Assembly (NCBI RefSeq): GCF_016008875.1
Contig: NZ_JADTQG010000015.1
Span: 1-64,000 of the forward strand
Direction of reading: 5' to 3'
Length of the DNA: 64,000 bases
From: Ectopseudomonas mendocina
GTDB lineage: Bacteria > Pseudomonadota > Gammaproteobacteria > Pseudomonadales > Pseudomonadaceae
The notes beneath the pieces were generated by a model. That model worked only from the letters and a program-made list of their open reading frames with translations. It was not told where the DNA came from and did no database searches. Numbering within the stretch: position 1 is the first letter of the stretch; each line of letters opens with the position of its first letter. Positions 34,422 to 42,874 of the stretch are shown here, in pieces. Made by a program: the position numbers and the translations under genes.

Positions 34422-35285
34422 TTGCGCGGGCAGCTTCAGCAGCGCTTCGCTGATGGCTTCCGCCAGGTACTGCACGCTGAACACGCCGCCGTGAGTCCAG
34501 GTCGCACGCATGCTGGTCAGGCGCTGCTGGCGCACGAATGGCATGGCCTGCCACAGCCGTGTGGTGAACAGGCGCTCGTGCTGGGCGAAGGGTTCGATGT
34601 AGATCACCACGCCATCTTCGATGCTGCCGAGTTGGGTAACCGGCGCCTGGATACTGCCCCAGCGGCTGACTGGCACTACTTGTGCCGGCTGCAGGCCGAG
34701 CAATGACATAGCGTGCTGCGGCAGTGAATTGGGGCCGAAGATGTACACCTGAGTGGCTGACGCGAAGCGGATCAGGGTGACCTTTGGCAACTCACCGCCG
34801 AAGTGTTCCAGCAGGTGTTGGCGCAACTCGTCGATGCGCTGTTCCATCTGCTGCAGGCGCTCGTGCGCCAGATCACTGCGCTGCAGGCGTGCGGCCAGGT
34901 CCAGGTAGTTGTCGCGCTGCAGTTGCAGATTGTCCTGCTGCTGGGTGAAGTCACCGTAGCTGAGTACCGGTGCAATGCGCTCCAACGGTTGGCGCATGTC
35001 CTCCAGCAGGGGCGTGATCAGGATCAGCTCGGGGTGTAACTGTGCAAGCCGCTCCAGGTTCGGTTCGGTACGACTGCCAGTGTTGAGCACCTCGGAGGGT
35101 AGCGTCGGATGCACCACCCAATCGCGGTAATCCGCGGCATCGGCCACGGTGAGCGGGATAATGCCCAGTTGCAGCAGGTGCTCGGCAGGCTCCCAGCTTA
35201 GCGCGGCAATACGCGGTTCGGCCGGCTCGGCCAGTGGCAGCCAGCAGAGCAGGGGCAGGCAGAGCAGCATCGTGCAGCGCTTCAT
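34419..35285 (-). CDS. Siderophore-binding protein, FhuD-like
   Basis: A 288-residue periplasmic iron-siderophore binding protein. The signal peptide is MKRCTMLLCLPLLCWLPLAEPA (cleavage about residue 22). The two lobes joined by a helix show IAALSWEPAEHLLQLGIIPLTVADAADY, NLERLAQLHPELILITP and IRFASATQVYIFGPNSLP. The protein lacks an obvious lipobox ending in cleavage, so it is probably soluble. The ATGA overlap with the permease upstream couples translation. Confidence 0.88.
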   Translation of the reverse strand: MKRCTMLLCLPLLCWLPLAEPAEPRIAALSWEPAEHLLQLGIIPLTVADAADYRDWVVHPTLPSEVLNTGSRTEPNLERLAQLHPELILITPLLEDMRQPLERIAPVLSYGDFTQQQDNLQLQRDNYLDLAARLQRSDLAHERLQQMEQRIDELRQHLLEHFGGELPKVTLIRFASATQVYIFGPNSLPQHAMSLLGLQPAQVVPVSRWGSIQAPVTQLGSIEDGVVIYIEPFAQHERLFTTRLWQAMPFVRQQRLTSMRATWTHGGVFSVQYLAEAISEALLKLPAQ

Positions 35286-37276
35286 GCCAGGCCCCTGCGC
35301 AGCAACAAGAAGATGAAGTAGCTGCCGCAGAGGATCGAGGCGACGATGCCCAGCGGAATCTGCAGGGGAAAGATCAGGTTGCGGCCGATGAGGTCAGCCA
35401 ACAGCATCAGCAAGCAGCCAAGTAGCGCCGCCAGCGGCAGTTGCTGCTGAATACGCCGAGCACCGAGGGTGACGGCCATGTGCGGAGCGAGCAGACCGAG
35501 AAAGCTCACCGGGCCGACCAGGCTGGTCACCAGCGCGCAGAGCAGCGACACCAGCAACAGCAGGACCAAGCGCGTTGTCGGTACATCCAGGCCGCGTCCA
35601 TGGGCGATGCCGTCGCCTGCCGAGAGCAGATCCAGCGCGCGTTGCCAGAACAGGCTGAGGCCGATCAGCAGGCTTACCCCGGAACCCAGCACGATGGCTT
35701 GCAGACCGCTGACCCTATAGGTTGAACCGGCTAACCAGCCGAGCAAGGCCAAAGAATCCGAAGAGCCCTGACCGAGGGCCAATTGCAAAGCTGTATTGAG
35801 CAGAGCCGCCAGGGCCATGCCGACCAGTACCATGAGTGCTGGCGAGTACTTCTGTTTGCGCCCTAGCAGCAATAAAGTCGCCAGCACCAACAGGCAGCCG
35901 ATGAAGGCGGCAATCGGTGCCATCAGCCAGAACAGCGCCTGACCGAACAGCAGCAGACTGATCATCACCGCCAGTGCTGCACCGGCGCTGAGGCCGAGAA
36001 TGTCGGGGCTGGCCAGCGGATTGTGCAGTAGGCGTTGCAGCAGCACGCCGGCAACGGCCAGCCCGGTGCCAGCAGCTGCCGCACTGAGCAGCCGCGGCCA
36101 ACGCAGCGACCACAGGACGTCCGATGGCCAGGCCAGTTGCCAACCCTGTGGCGCGTATTGCAGGCACAGGCCAAATAGTGCTGTGAGCGCCGTAGTCAAC
36201 GTCAGCAGCCACCATGTGCGAACCTTGCAGCTGTCGCTGCCTCGGGTCAGGGCCAGCGCTTGCCGATCTTGCGCAGCACCCTGGCGACGGGCAAGCCAGA
36301 GCAGGGCTGGCGCGCCAATCAGGGCGGCGACGGCGCCCGTTGGTATCTGCTCGCTCAACCAGTGGCTGAGCAGTAGCGCCACGGCATCGCTGGCCAACAG
36401 CACCAACATGCCCAGCAGTACGCTGTAGACCAGCTCGTCACGGGCCGTGCGGGCGCCACACAGACGCGCCAGGTTGGGCGCCACCAGGCCGATGAAACCG
36501 ATCAGACCCACGGCGGTAATGGCTGCAGCGGTCATCCATAACGAGGCAAGAAACAGCATCAGCAGCGCCGGCCACAGGTTCAGCCCGCGCGCCCGAGCGG
36601 CAGTGCCGCCCAGCTTGAGCAAGGTCAGCACGCGCGGGGCGAGCCACAGGAGCAGCAGTCCTGGCAACAACTTGGGCCAGAGCCAATGAACCCAGGACCA
36701 GTCGATTTGACCCATATCGCCTGCGCCCCAGATGAACAGGCCGCGTGTCTGTTGCTGGTTGAGTATCAGCACAGCGATGGCCAGTGCGCCCAGTAGCAGG
36801 TTCATCGCCATGCCGGCGAGTATCACTGGCAAGCCGGAGATACCGTCGCGTCCTGCAATTAGCAGTACCAGCCCGACGCTCAGCAGTGCGCCGGCCAGAG
36901 CCGCCCAATGGCCATGCTCGGCAGCGAAAACAGGGAAGACCAGGCTGGCGGCCAGCAAGCCGAGCCAGGCGCCGGAGGCAGCGCCGAGGGTCATGGGTGA
37001 TACCAGGCGGTTCTGCGTCAGTTGTTGCAACAGGCTGCCGGATAGCCCCAGTGCTGCGCCTACCAGTAGCGTCATCACCAGACGTGGCAGGCTGGCCAGG
37101 TAAAATTGCAGAGCGGCGAAGCTGTCGCCTTCGGGGAAAGCCAGCGACCAGTGGTCCAGGCTGATATTGAGATGCAGCAAGGCGATGGTCAGCAGGCCGA
37201 GCATCGCCAGGCCGTAGCGGCAAGCGCCTGCTTTCAGTGGGCGCCAACTGTCGACCAGCCTCGGTGCGCTGTGCAT
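35282..37276 (-). CDS. fhuB: Fused siderophore ABC permease, FhuB-like
   Basis: A 664-residue inner-membrane protein of two FecCD halves in tandem, about 20 helices, as in FhuB. Repeated family motifs occur in both halves: VGAALGLSGSLLQQLTQNRLVSPMTLGAASGAWLGL near the start of the first and GTGLAVAGVLLQRLLHNPLASPDILGLSAGA in the second, with GLIGFIGLVAPNLAR and GPVSFLGLLAPHMAV as ATPase-contact loops. The ATG at 37276 was chosen over TTG at 37285. No ATPase gene sits beside it; fhuC at 46847-47614 likely serves. Confidence 0.9.
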   Translation of the reverse strand: MHSAPRLVDSWRPLKAGACRYGLAMLGLLTIALLHLNISLDHWSLAFPEGDSFAALQFYLASLPRLVMTLLVGAALGLSGSLLQQLTQNRLVSPMTLGAASGAWLGLLAASLVFPVFAAEHGHWAALAGALLSVGLVLLIAGRDGISGLPVILAGMAMNLLLGALAIAVLILNQQQTRGLFIWGAGDMGQIDWSWVHWLWPKLLPGLLLLWLAPRVLTLLKLGGTAARARGLNLWPALLMLFLASLWMTAAAITAVGLIGFIGLVAPNLARLCGARTARDELVYSVLLGMLVLLASDAVALLLSHWLSEQIPTGAVAALIGAPALLWLARRQGAAQDRQALALTRGSDSCKVRTWWLLTLTTALTALFGLCLQYAPQGWQLAWPSDVLWSLRWPRLLSAAAAGTGLAVAGVLLQRLLHNPLASPDILGLSAGAALAVMISLLLFGQALFWLMAPIAAFIGCLLVLATLLLLGRKQKYSPALMVLVGMALAALLNTALQLALGQGSSDSLALLGWLAGSTYRVSGLQAIVLGSGVSLLIGLSLFWQRALDLLSAGDGIAHGRGLDVPTTRLVLLLLVSLLCALVTSLVGPVSFLGLLAPHMAVTLGARRIQQQLPLAALLGCLLMLLADLIGRNLIFPLQIPLGIVASILCGSYFIFLLLRRGLA

Positions 37277-37339
37277 CTCAGCCAAACCCGGGCGACCCGT
37301 TGCTTCGAAGTGGATTGTGCGTTGCGTAGCACGCGCACA

Positions 37340-38089
37340 TCAGCAGACCAGCTCCTCGCGAAAGCGCTGCAAGCGCTCGGCAGGTTTCAATCTCGGGCAG
37401 CCGGCACAGGGCTCGCCGTCGGCGCGGCGAAAATGTTGGCAGCAGGCGTTGCGTCCCAGCGCCAGGCACTGGCTGCCATCTTCGAGACTTACTTCGATCA
37501 GTGGACTCTTGCCAGGGAAGCCCAGTGCCTGAAGCCAGCGGTCTTCCAGCTCGCGCAGCTGGCCATTGCTCATGCCCTGGTGGCGCTGCAGCAAAAGCAA
37601 TGCGGCACGGGCGCAGTCGGCAATCAGCAGGCGCGCCAGCTTGGGGTAGATATTGGAGACACCGTTGAACTCCTCCAGCTGACGTTCCAGCAGGCTTATC
37701 AGTCGCTCAGCAGCGTTCTCGACAAGATTTCTGTCATCGGTACGCAGTGGGCAATCGGGCGGCAGGTTGAAGCCTCCGACGAAGCCCTGCCGGATCGATT
37801 GTCCCATGCGTTTCAGGCAGGGTACGCGGTGTTCCAGGTGAGCGGCCAACAGGCTCAGGTAGATGGGTTGCCAGATCAACAAGGTCCAGCAACGAGTGGA
37901 CCAGTAGTGTCGCCCGGCCTCGGGGTGGGCTTGCTGCCAATAGTCGTGCAGCGCGGCGATGCGCTCCTGATTGCCTTGGCCGCCACACAGTAACTGATCG
38001 CTGCGTACTGGCGCTACGTTGCCATTCAGGCCTGGCAGGCAGAGGGAGACGGACTTGAGCAGGGCGTCGAGGTCGGTAGCAGGATGCAT
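37340..38089 (-). CDS. FhuF-like ferric siderophore reductase
   Basis: A 249-residue protein with an IucA/IucC-like helical body (ERVPCLKRMGQSIRQGFVGGFNLPPD) and the C-terminal cluster motif of FhuF, CC-x10-C-x2-C in NACCQHFRRADGEPCAGCPRL (about 212-232). FhuF uses a 2Fe-2S cluster to reduce siderophore-bound Fe3+ in the cytoplasm. First gene of the minus-strand transcript with the fused permease and binding protein; a Fur-box-like site lies about 80-100 bases upstream. Confidence 0.85.
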   Translation of the reverse strand: MHPATDLDALLKSVSLCLPGLNGNVAPVRSDQLLCGGQGNQERIAALHDYWQQAHPEAGRHYWSTRCWTLLIWQPIYLSLLAAHLEHRVPCLKRMGQSIRQGFVGGFNLPPDCPLRTDDRNLVENAAERLISLLERQLEEFNGVSNIYPKLARLLIADCARAALLLLQRHQGMSNGQLRELEDRWLQALGFPGKSPLIEVSLEDGSQCLALGRNACCQHFRRADGEPCAGCPRLKPAERLQRFREELVC

Positions 38090-38167
38090 GGCGATTGAAC
38101 CCGGAAGCTTCGCGAATAGAACGCGTCGGCAGAAGCGACCGTGGCAATCTAGCAGTCAAACGCTAAT

Positions 38168-38186
38168 AGTACAAATTATCATTTGC
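38168..38186 (-). promoter_or_regulatory. Fur-box-like site, FhuF/permease promoter
   Basis: On the minus strand GCAAATGATAATTTGTACT matches the Fur consensus at 12 of 19 positions, with the core ATGATAAT intact. It lies upstream of the minus-strand fhuF-permease genes and also faces the PvdE-like gene region on the plus strand. Confidence 0.6.
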
Positions 38187-38391
38187 GTGTCTGGGGGTTT
38201 CAGTCAAGATGCAAGGGAGATGAGACAGCCCACAAGCAACTCGCCGCCAGAATGGCAAAGGTAGCCCGGCTGGCGAGCAGAAGAAATCAGGGGATGATTT
38301 CTGGTTTAGGGGCACGTTTGGGAGTATGCGATAGATATCTAAACGATCAATTCCATAATCTTCCGGGGCAGGCCGTGGGGGACAGCAGGCC

Positions 38392-38596
38392 GTGCGCCAG
38401 GTGCTTGATGCGCTGGCGGAGCGGACCCCGCGCATGCGCCGAGTTTTCGGCCGGTCTTACCCAGCGCGAAGTGGCAGCTCGACTGGGCTACTCGCCGGCG
38501 CTCATCAATCAGATTCTGCGCGATACCCTAGGGTATTGCCGTGTTCGACTCGACGGGCAGTGCTCCCGCAACTGCCCCTTGGCCAAGAGGTTCTGA
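38392..38596 (+). pseudogene. Remnant of a PvdS-like iron-starvation sigma factor (region 4)
   Basis: Two partial frames give a sigma-70 region 4-like sequence split by a frameshift. From GTG 38392 one frame reads QVLDALAERTPRMRRVF. The other frame continues GLTQREVAARLGYSP then ALINQILRDTLGYCRVRL up to TGA at 38596. The second part resembles the PvdS C-terminal helix-turn-helix (SPTLVNFMIRDALVHCR as recalled from the P. aeruginosa protein). Region 2 and the upstream part are absent: the first frame has a stop near 38356. A tail GQCSRNCPLAKRF ends the frame immediately before the PvdE-like ATG. It is probably non-functional. Confidence 0.6.
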
Positions 38597-40273
38597 ATGA
38601 AGCTGCTGCGTCTGGTTTTCCACGAATATCGCTGGTCCATCGCGCTGGTGCTGGGGCTCAGCCTGGGCAGCGCATTGCTCAGCGTGGCGGTGATCGCGTT
38701 CATCAATCAGCGCATGCTCACACCGGCGAGCAGTCCGGGAGTAGCACTGGGGCAGTTCGTCGCCTTACTGGCCTTGCTGTTGGTGCTGGCCTCGGCCGCG
38801 CAGCTGTCGCTGACGGCGCTGGGACATCGTTTCGTCTATCGCATGCGCAGGGCGCTGGTGAAACGGGTGCTGGACACGAGTATCGAGCGCCTGGAGATCA
38901 TCGGTGGCTCCAATATCATCGCCAGCCTGTCCAGCGACATCCGTAACATCACCCTGGCCTTCGTGCATCTGCCCGAGCTGATCTACGGCAGTGTGCTGAC
39001 GCTGGCGGCGTTCGCCTATCTGGCCTGGCTCTCGCCGGGGTTGTTCGTCACCACGCTCTTGTGGATGAGCTTTACCCTCGGCGTTGGTTGGTTGCTGGTC
39101 GGGCGGCTCAATCATCACCTGCGCATGCTGCGTGAGTCCGAGGATCGTCTCTACGGCGACTACCAGGCAGTGATCGACGGGCGCAAGGAGCTGACTCTCA
39201 ACCGTGATCGCGCGCAGCGCCTGTACGAAGACGAGTTCGACCTCAGCGCGCGCGCCTATCGCGATCACGTGACCCTGGCCGACCGTTACCACGGCCTGGC
39301 CAGCAACTGGGCCAACATCATGGTGCTGGGCACTATCGGGTTGGTGTTCTACCTGGCCAACGGTCTGGGGTGGGCCTCCACGGCGGTGGCATCTACCTAT
39401 GCGCTGACCATTTTGTTCATGCGCACGCCGCTGGTGTCGGCGGTGGCGGCGATTCCCACGCAGATCGCCGGGCGTGTGGCGCTGGACAAAGTCGAGTCGC
39501 TGGCGCTGGCGCCACATGTAGAAATCTTTGCGCATCCTGCCGATCCCTTGAGTGGCCAGTGGCAGGTGCTGGAGTTGCACGAGGTGGAGTATCGCTACCC
39601 TGCGCAGGATGGCGAGTCCGGTTTCGACGTAGGGCCGGTCAGCCTGCGTCTTGAGCGCGGCGAGACGGTGTTTCTGGTCGGTGGCAACGGCAGCGGCAAG
39701 TCGACCCTGGCGCGTCTGCTGACGGGGTTGTACATCCCGCAGCACGGCGAGATACGCATCGATGGCCGGGTGCTTGGACCGCAGGAGTGGCCAGCCTACC
39801 GCCAGCTGTTCGCATCGGTTTTCACCGACTATCACCTGTTCTCGCAGCTGCTTGGCCCGCACGGGGTGGCGGCATCGGATGAAGAACTCGATCACTGGCT
39901 GGGCAGTTTGCACATTCGCCACAAGGTGCAACTGGCGGCAGGGCGCCTGCGCGACACACGCCTGTCCGCCGGTCAGCGCAAGCGCCTGGCCTTGTTGCTG
40001 GCGCTGCTGGAAGCGCGCGACGTCCTGCTGCTCGACGAGTGGGCCGCCGACCAGGACCCACTGTTCCGCCAGGTGTTCTATCGCGAACTGCTGCCGCAGT
40101 TGAAGGCCGCCGGCAAGACCGTATTCGCCATCAGTCACGACGATCACTACTTCGACCAGGCCGACCGCCTGCTCAAGATGGATGGCGGGAAGCTCCACGA
40201 ACTGCAGGGCGAGCATCGCGCCCGGGCCAGTCGCAACGCGCTGCTGGAGGTCGGCGGCGCCGCCCATTCCTGA
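38597..40273 (+). CDS. PvdE-like cyclic peptide / siderophore ABC exporter
   Basis: A 558-residue inner-membrane half-transporter. The N-terminal six-helix domain (about 1-310) contains HRFVYRMRRALVKRVLDT and SSDIRNITLAFVHLPEL, closely similar to PvdE. The C-terminal ATPase has Walker A GGNGSGKST (about 360), an unusual signature region LSAGQRKRLALLLAL (about 455) and Walker B DVLLLDEWAADQDP. PvdE moves the pyoverdine precursor into the periplasm. No pyoverdine peptide synthetase is in this window, so its present substrate is unclear; export of the local siderophore is possible. Confidence 0.88.
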   Translation: MKLLRLVFHEYRWSIALVLGLSLGSALLSVAVIAFINQRMLTPASSPGVALGQFVALLALLLVLASAAQLSLTALGHRFVYRMRRALVKRVLDTSIERLEIIGGSNIIASLSSDIRNITLAFVHLPELIYGSVLTLAAFAYLAWLSPGLFVTTLLWMSFTLGVGWLLVGRLNHHLRMLRESEDRLYGDYQAVIDGRKELTLNRDRAQRLYEDEFDLSARAYRDHVTLADRYHGLASNWANIMVLGTIGLVFYLANGLGWASTAVASTYALTILFMRTPLVSAVAAIPTQIAGRVALDKVESLALAPHVEIFAHPADPLSGQWQVLELHEVEYRYPAQDGESGFDVGPVSLRLERGETVFLVGGNGSGKSTLARLLTGLYIPQHGEIRIDGRVLGPQEWPAYRQLFASVFTDYHLFSQLLGPHGVAASDEELDHWLGSLHIRHKVQLAAGRLRDTRLSAGQRKRLALLLALLEARDVLLLDEWAADQDPLFRQVFYRELLPQLKAAGKTVFAISHDDHYFDQADRLLKMDGGKLHELQGEHRARASRNALLEVGGAAHS

Positions 40274-40431
40274 GCCTGATCGAAGCTTGCGCCGGGGGCC
40301 TGTTCCTGGAGGTCGGCGGGCGCCACTCCAGCGTTCTGCGGCTGTTGCCGCCGTTGATTATCACGGCCGTGCAGACGAATCAGGTGGCGGCGATCTTCGC
40401 CAGCGCCCTCGATGCTGCGCTTGGCCGCTGA
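40271..40431 (+). pseudogene. C-terminal fragment of a class III aminotransferase (PvdH/diaminobutyrate type)
   Basis: The frame reading SLIEACAGGLFLEVGG and RHSSVLRLLPPLIIT then AVQTNQVAAIFASALDAALGR ends in TGA at 40431. This has the sequence pattern of the last 50 residues of class III aminotransferases such as L-2,4-diaminobutyrate:2-oxoglutarate aminotransferases (GLI-E-GGR-x-LRFLPPL). The body of the gene is missing, and its start merges with the end of the PvdE-like gene. It is probably a decayed remnant. Confidence 0.6.
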
Positions 40432-40494
40432 GGAAATCGAAAACATGAATCTGCCCCTTCGTCGTCAACCGGGCAGAAGGTTTCAAATTGCCAT

Positions 40495-40513
40495 CTAAAT
40501 GATAAAAATTACT
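40495..40513 (+). promoter_or_regulatory. Fur-box-like site upstream of second TonB receptor
   Basis: CTAAATGATAAAAATTACT matches the Fur consensus at 12 of 19 positions, including AATGATAA and ATTA. It lies about 90-110 bases before the ATG of the receptor gene in an AT-rich stretch, as expected for an iron-repressed promoter. Confidence 0.6.
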
Positions 40514-40602
40514 ATTTAGTTTCAATCTGATATTGGTTAGGCTGGCGGGCGTTTTTTGACAGGCCAGCGGATTGGCTGGCGGGACTAGGGGGGGAGAACA
40601 AG

Positions 40603-42804
40603 ATGTCGGAAGCAGTGCAGGGTGCTGGACGTTTTCAACTGAAATGCCTGGCCGTGGTAATAGCCGCCACGTGTCACGGAATGGCTCACGCGCAAGCTGA
40701 TCAGGTGACGCTGCCGGAGCAGACGATCACCGGTGAGCTGGACCGCCCTCAAGGCCCGGATTACGGCTACAAGGCCGAGAAAAGCCTGACCGCCAGCAAG
40801 ACCAGCACGCCACTGTCGGAGACGCCGCGTTCGGTATCGGTGGTGACCCGCAAGCGTATCGAAGACCAGAAATCGCAGACCCTCACAGATGTCCTGGGCT
40901 ACGTGCCGGGTATCTTCGCCCCGCCGTTTGCCGTAGGGGACGGCCTGGCCGGCGACTATTTCTTTATCCGCGGTTTCAACGCCACCGACTACGGTTATGG
41001 CCTGCTGCGCGACGGTTTGCGCGTGCAGGGCAACCGCTACGACACCACCAGCGAGCCCTATGGTCTGGAGCGGGTGGAGGTGTTCCGTGGGCCAACCTCA
41101 ATTCTCTATGGTGAGAACGCTCCGGGTGGTCTGGTCAACCTGGTCAGCAAGCGCCCGACCGCGGCTTCGCAGGGTGAAGTGCAGCTCAGCTACGGTTCCA
41201 ACAACCGCCGCCAACTGGGCGTGGATGTTTCGGGTCCATTGAACGATAGCGGCAACGTGCTTGGCCGCGTGGTGTTGTTAGGACGCAATGCCGATACCGC
41301 AGTCGACCATGTACAGGATGATCGTATCTACGTTGCACCGTCGTTGACCCTGAACTTTGACGATTACAACAGCCTGACGTTGCTCGCCAACTATCAGAAG
41401 GATCGCACCAAGATTCAGCTGGGATTGCCAGCGGCGGGCACGCTGCTGCCCAATCCCAATGGCAAGCTGGACAAGGACACTCTGGTGGGTCACCCGGACT
41501 GGGATGATTTTGACCGTGAGGTCTGGACTCTGGGCTACGAATATACCCACCGCTTTAACGACGATTGGCAGTTCCGCCAGAACTCGCGCTATATGCAGTC
41601 GCGTATCCAGCGCAACGAAGTCTGGCCGAGCAGCAGTTTGTCCAGTGCCAATTACAGCAGTACTGTGGGTACCAACCTGGCACGTGATCGTTACAACAAG
41701 TCCATGACCTACTCGCTGGATAATCAGCTGGAGGGCAACTTCGCCACGGGAGCGCTACAGCACACATTGTTGGTGGGGCTGGCCTTCGACCGCACTTCCT
41801 TCAATCAGAATCAGGATGTCGGGATCATCCCGGTGATTGATTACTACAACCCGGCCTGGGGCGTAGTGGGTGAACCGACTACTCCGATCGCCCAGGGCAA
41901 TACATTGCTCGAGCAGAAGATGACTGGCGTCTACAGCCAGTTGCAGAGCAAGTATGAAAACTGGATTTTTCTGCTCGGCGGTCGTTTCGACTCGGTCGAC
42001 AACGAGTACCGCAACAAACTGGCGCCGGCCTCCGATCTTGATTTCAGCGATCACAAGGGAACCTGGCAGGGCGGTGTGATGTACCAGTTCGAAAACGGTC
42101 TGTCGCCCTACTTCAGTTACTCCACCGCTTTCGTACCGGTGCAGGAAACCTCCGCCACCAATGGTCCTCTGGATCCGATTACCGCTGAGCAGTACGAGGT
42201 GGGTCTGAAGTACGAGCCCAAGGGCTGGAATACGATGTTCACCGCAGCCGTATTCGACTTGCGCAAAGAAAACGACGTCTACTACGAGGCGGCCATCAAT
42301 GATTACCGTCAGGTTGGTGAGAGCCGCTCCAAGGGTGTCGAATTGGAGGTCAGCAGTGATATCAGCGCCAATCTGAATGTCACCGCTTCTTACACCTACA
42401 CCGATGCACGTGTCACCAAGGACGCGCCAGGATCCTTACTTGAAGGCAATCAGATGACTGGCGTGCCGCGCAACCAGGCATCGATCTGGGCCAACTACCG
42501 CTTCCTCGATGGCGCCTTACGCGGTCTGCGTCTGGGTGGTGGTGTGCGTCATTTCGACAGTACCTTCGCTTACACCAACCCGCCCGGTACCAACCCCGCC
42601 GTAATCTCCTACGGCCGTTTGGATACCGGCGACGTGACCCTGGTCGATGCCGCCATCGGCTATGACATCGACGAGAACTGGTCGGTTGATCTCAACGCCA
42701 AGAACCTCTTCGATAAAGAGTATGTGGCAGGCTGCAACAATGCCGGGCGTTGCTACTGGGGCGATGAACGCACCTTCCTCGGTAGCGTGTCGCTGCGCTG
42801 GTAA
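40603..42804 (+). CDS. TonB-dependent siderophore receptor (second)
   Basis: A 733-residue outer-membrane receptor. The signal peptide ends near MAHAQA (about residue 30). The plug starts with TPLSETPRSVSVVTRKRIEDQ and contains VEVFRGPTSILYGENAPGGLVNLVSKRP. The barrel ends with an aromatic/basic terminus (LGSVSLRW). It belongs to the FhuA/FoxA/FcuA-type siderophore receptors by these motifs and has no N-terminal signalling extension, so no cognate sigma/anti-sigma control is expected. It is followed by permease and binding-protein genes. Confidence 0.9.
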   Translation: MSEAVQGAGRFQLKCLAVVIAATCHGMAHAQADQVTLPEQTITGELDRPQGPDYGYKAEKSLTASKTSTPLSETPRSVSVVTRKRIEDQKSQTLTDVLGYVPGIFAPPFAVGDGLAGDYFFIRGFNATDYGYGLLRDGLRVQGNRYDTTSEPYGLERVEVFRGPTSILYGENAPGGLVNLVSKRPTAASQGEVQLSYGSNNRRQLGVDVSGPLNDSGNVLGRVVLLGRNADTAVDHVQDDRIYVAPSLTLNFDDYNSLTLLANYQKDRTKIQLGLPAAGTLLPNPNGKLDKDTLVGHPDWDDFDREVWTLGYEYTHRFNDDWQFRQNSRYMQSRIQRNEVWPSSSLSSANYSSTVGTNLARDRYNKSMTYSLDNQLEGNFATGALQHTLLVGLAFDRTSFNQNQDVGIIPVIDYYNPAWGVVGEPTTPIAQGNTLLEQKMTGVYSQLQSKYENWIFLLGGRFDSVDNEYRNKLAPASDLDFSDHKGTWQGGVMYQFENGLSPYFSYSTAFVPVQETSATNGPLDPITAEQYEVGLKYEPKGWNTMFTAAVFDLRKENDVYYEAAINDYRQVGESRSKGVELEVSSDISANLNVTASYTYTDARVTKDAPGSLLEGNQMTGVPRNQASIWANYRFLDGALRGLRLGGGVRHFDSTFAYTNPPGTNPAVISYGRLDTGDVTLVDAAIGYDIDENWSVDLNAKNLFDKEYVAGCNNAGRCYWGDERTFLGSVSLRW

Positions 42805-42826
42805 GCGGCAACCGAGTGGGCAAACC

Positions 42827-42855
42827 AAGGCGAGGGGGCAACCCTTCGCCTTTTT
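42827..42855 (+). terminator. Hairpin and T run between receptor and permease
   Basis: AGGCGAGGG pairs with CCCTTCGCCT (one bulge) across GGCAA, followed by TTTTT. It lies 23 bases after the receptor stop and 20 bases before the permease start, so receptor transcripts may mostly end here with read-through into the permease genes. Confidence 0.65.
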
Positions 42856-42874
42856 GCATAGGTAAGGACAACGG

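Noticed and set aside
32212..34554. A 780-codon minus-strand open frame opposite the FauA-like receptor
   Set aside because: The plus strand encodes a full receptor with signal peptide, plug and barrel; the antisense frame lacks any motif.
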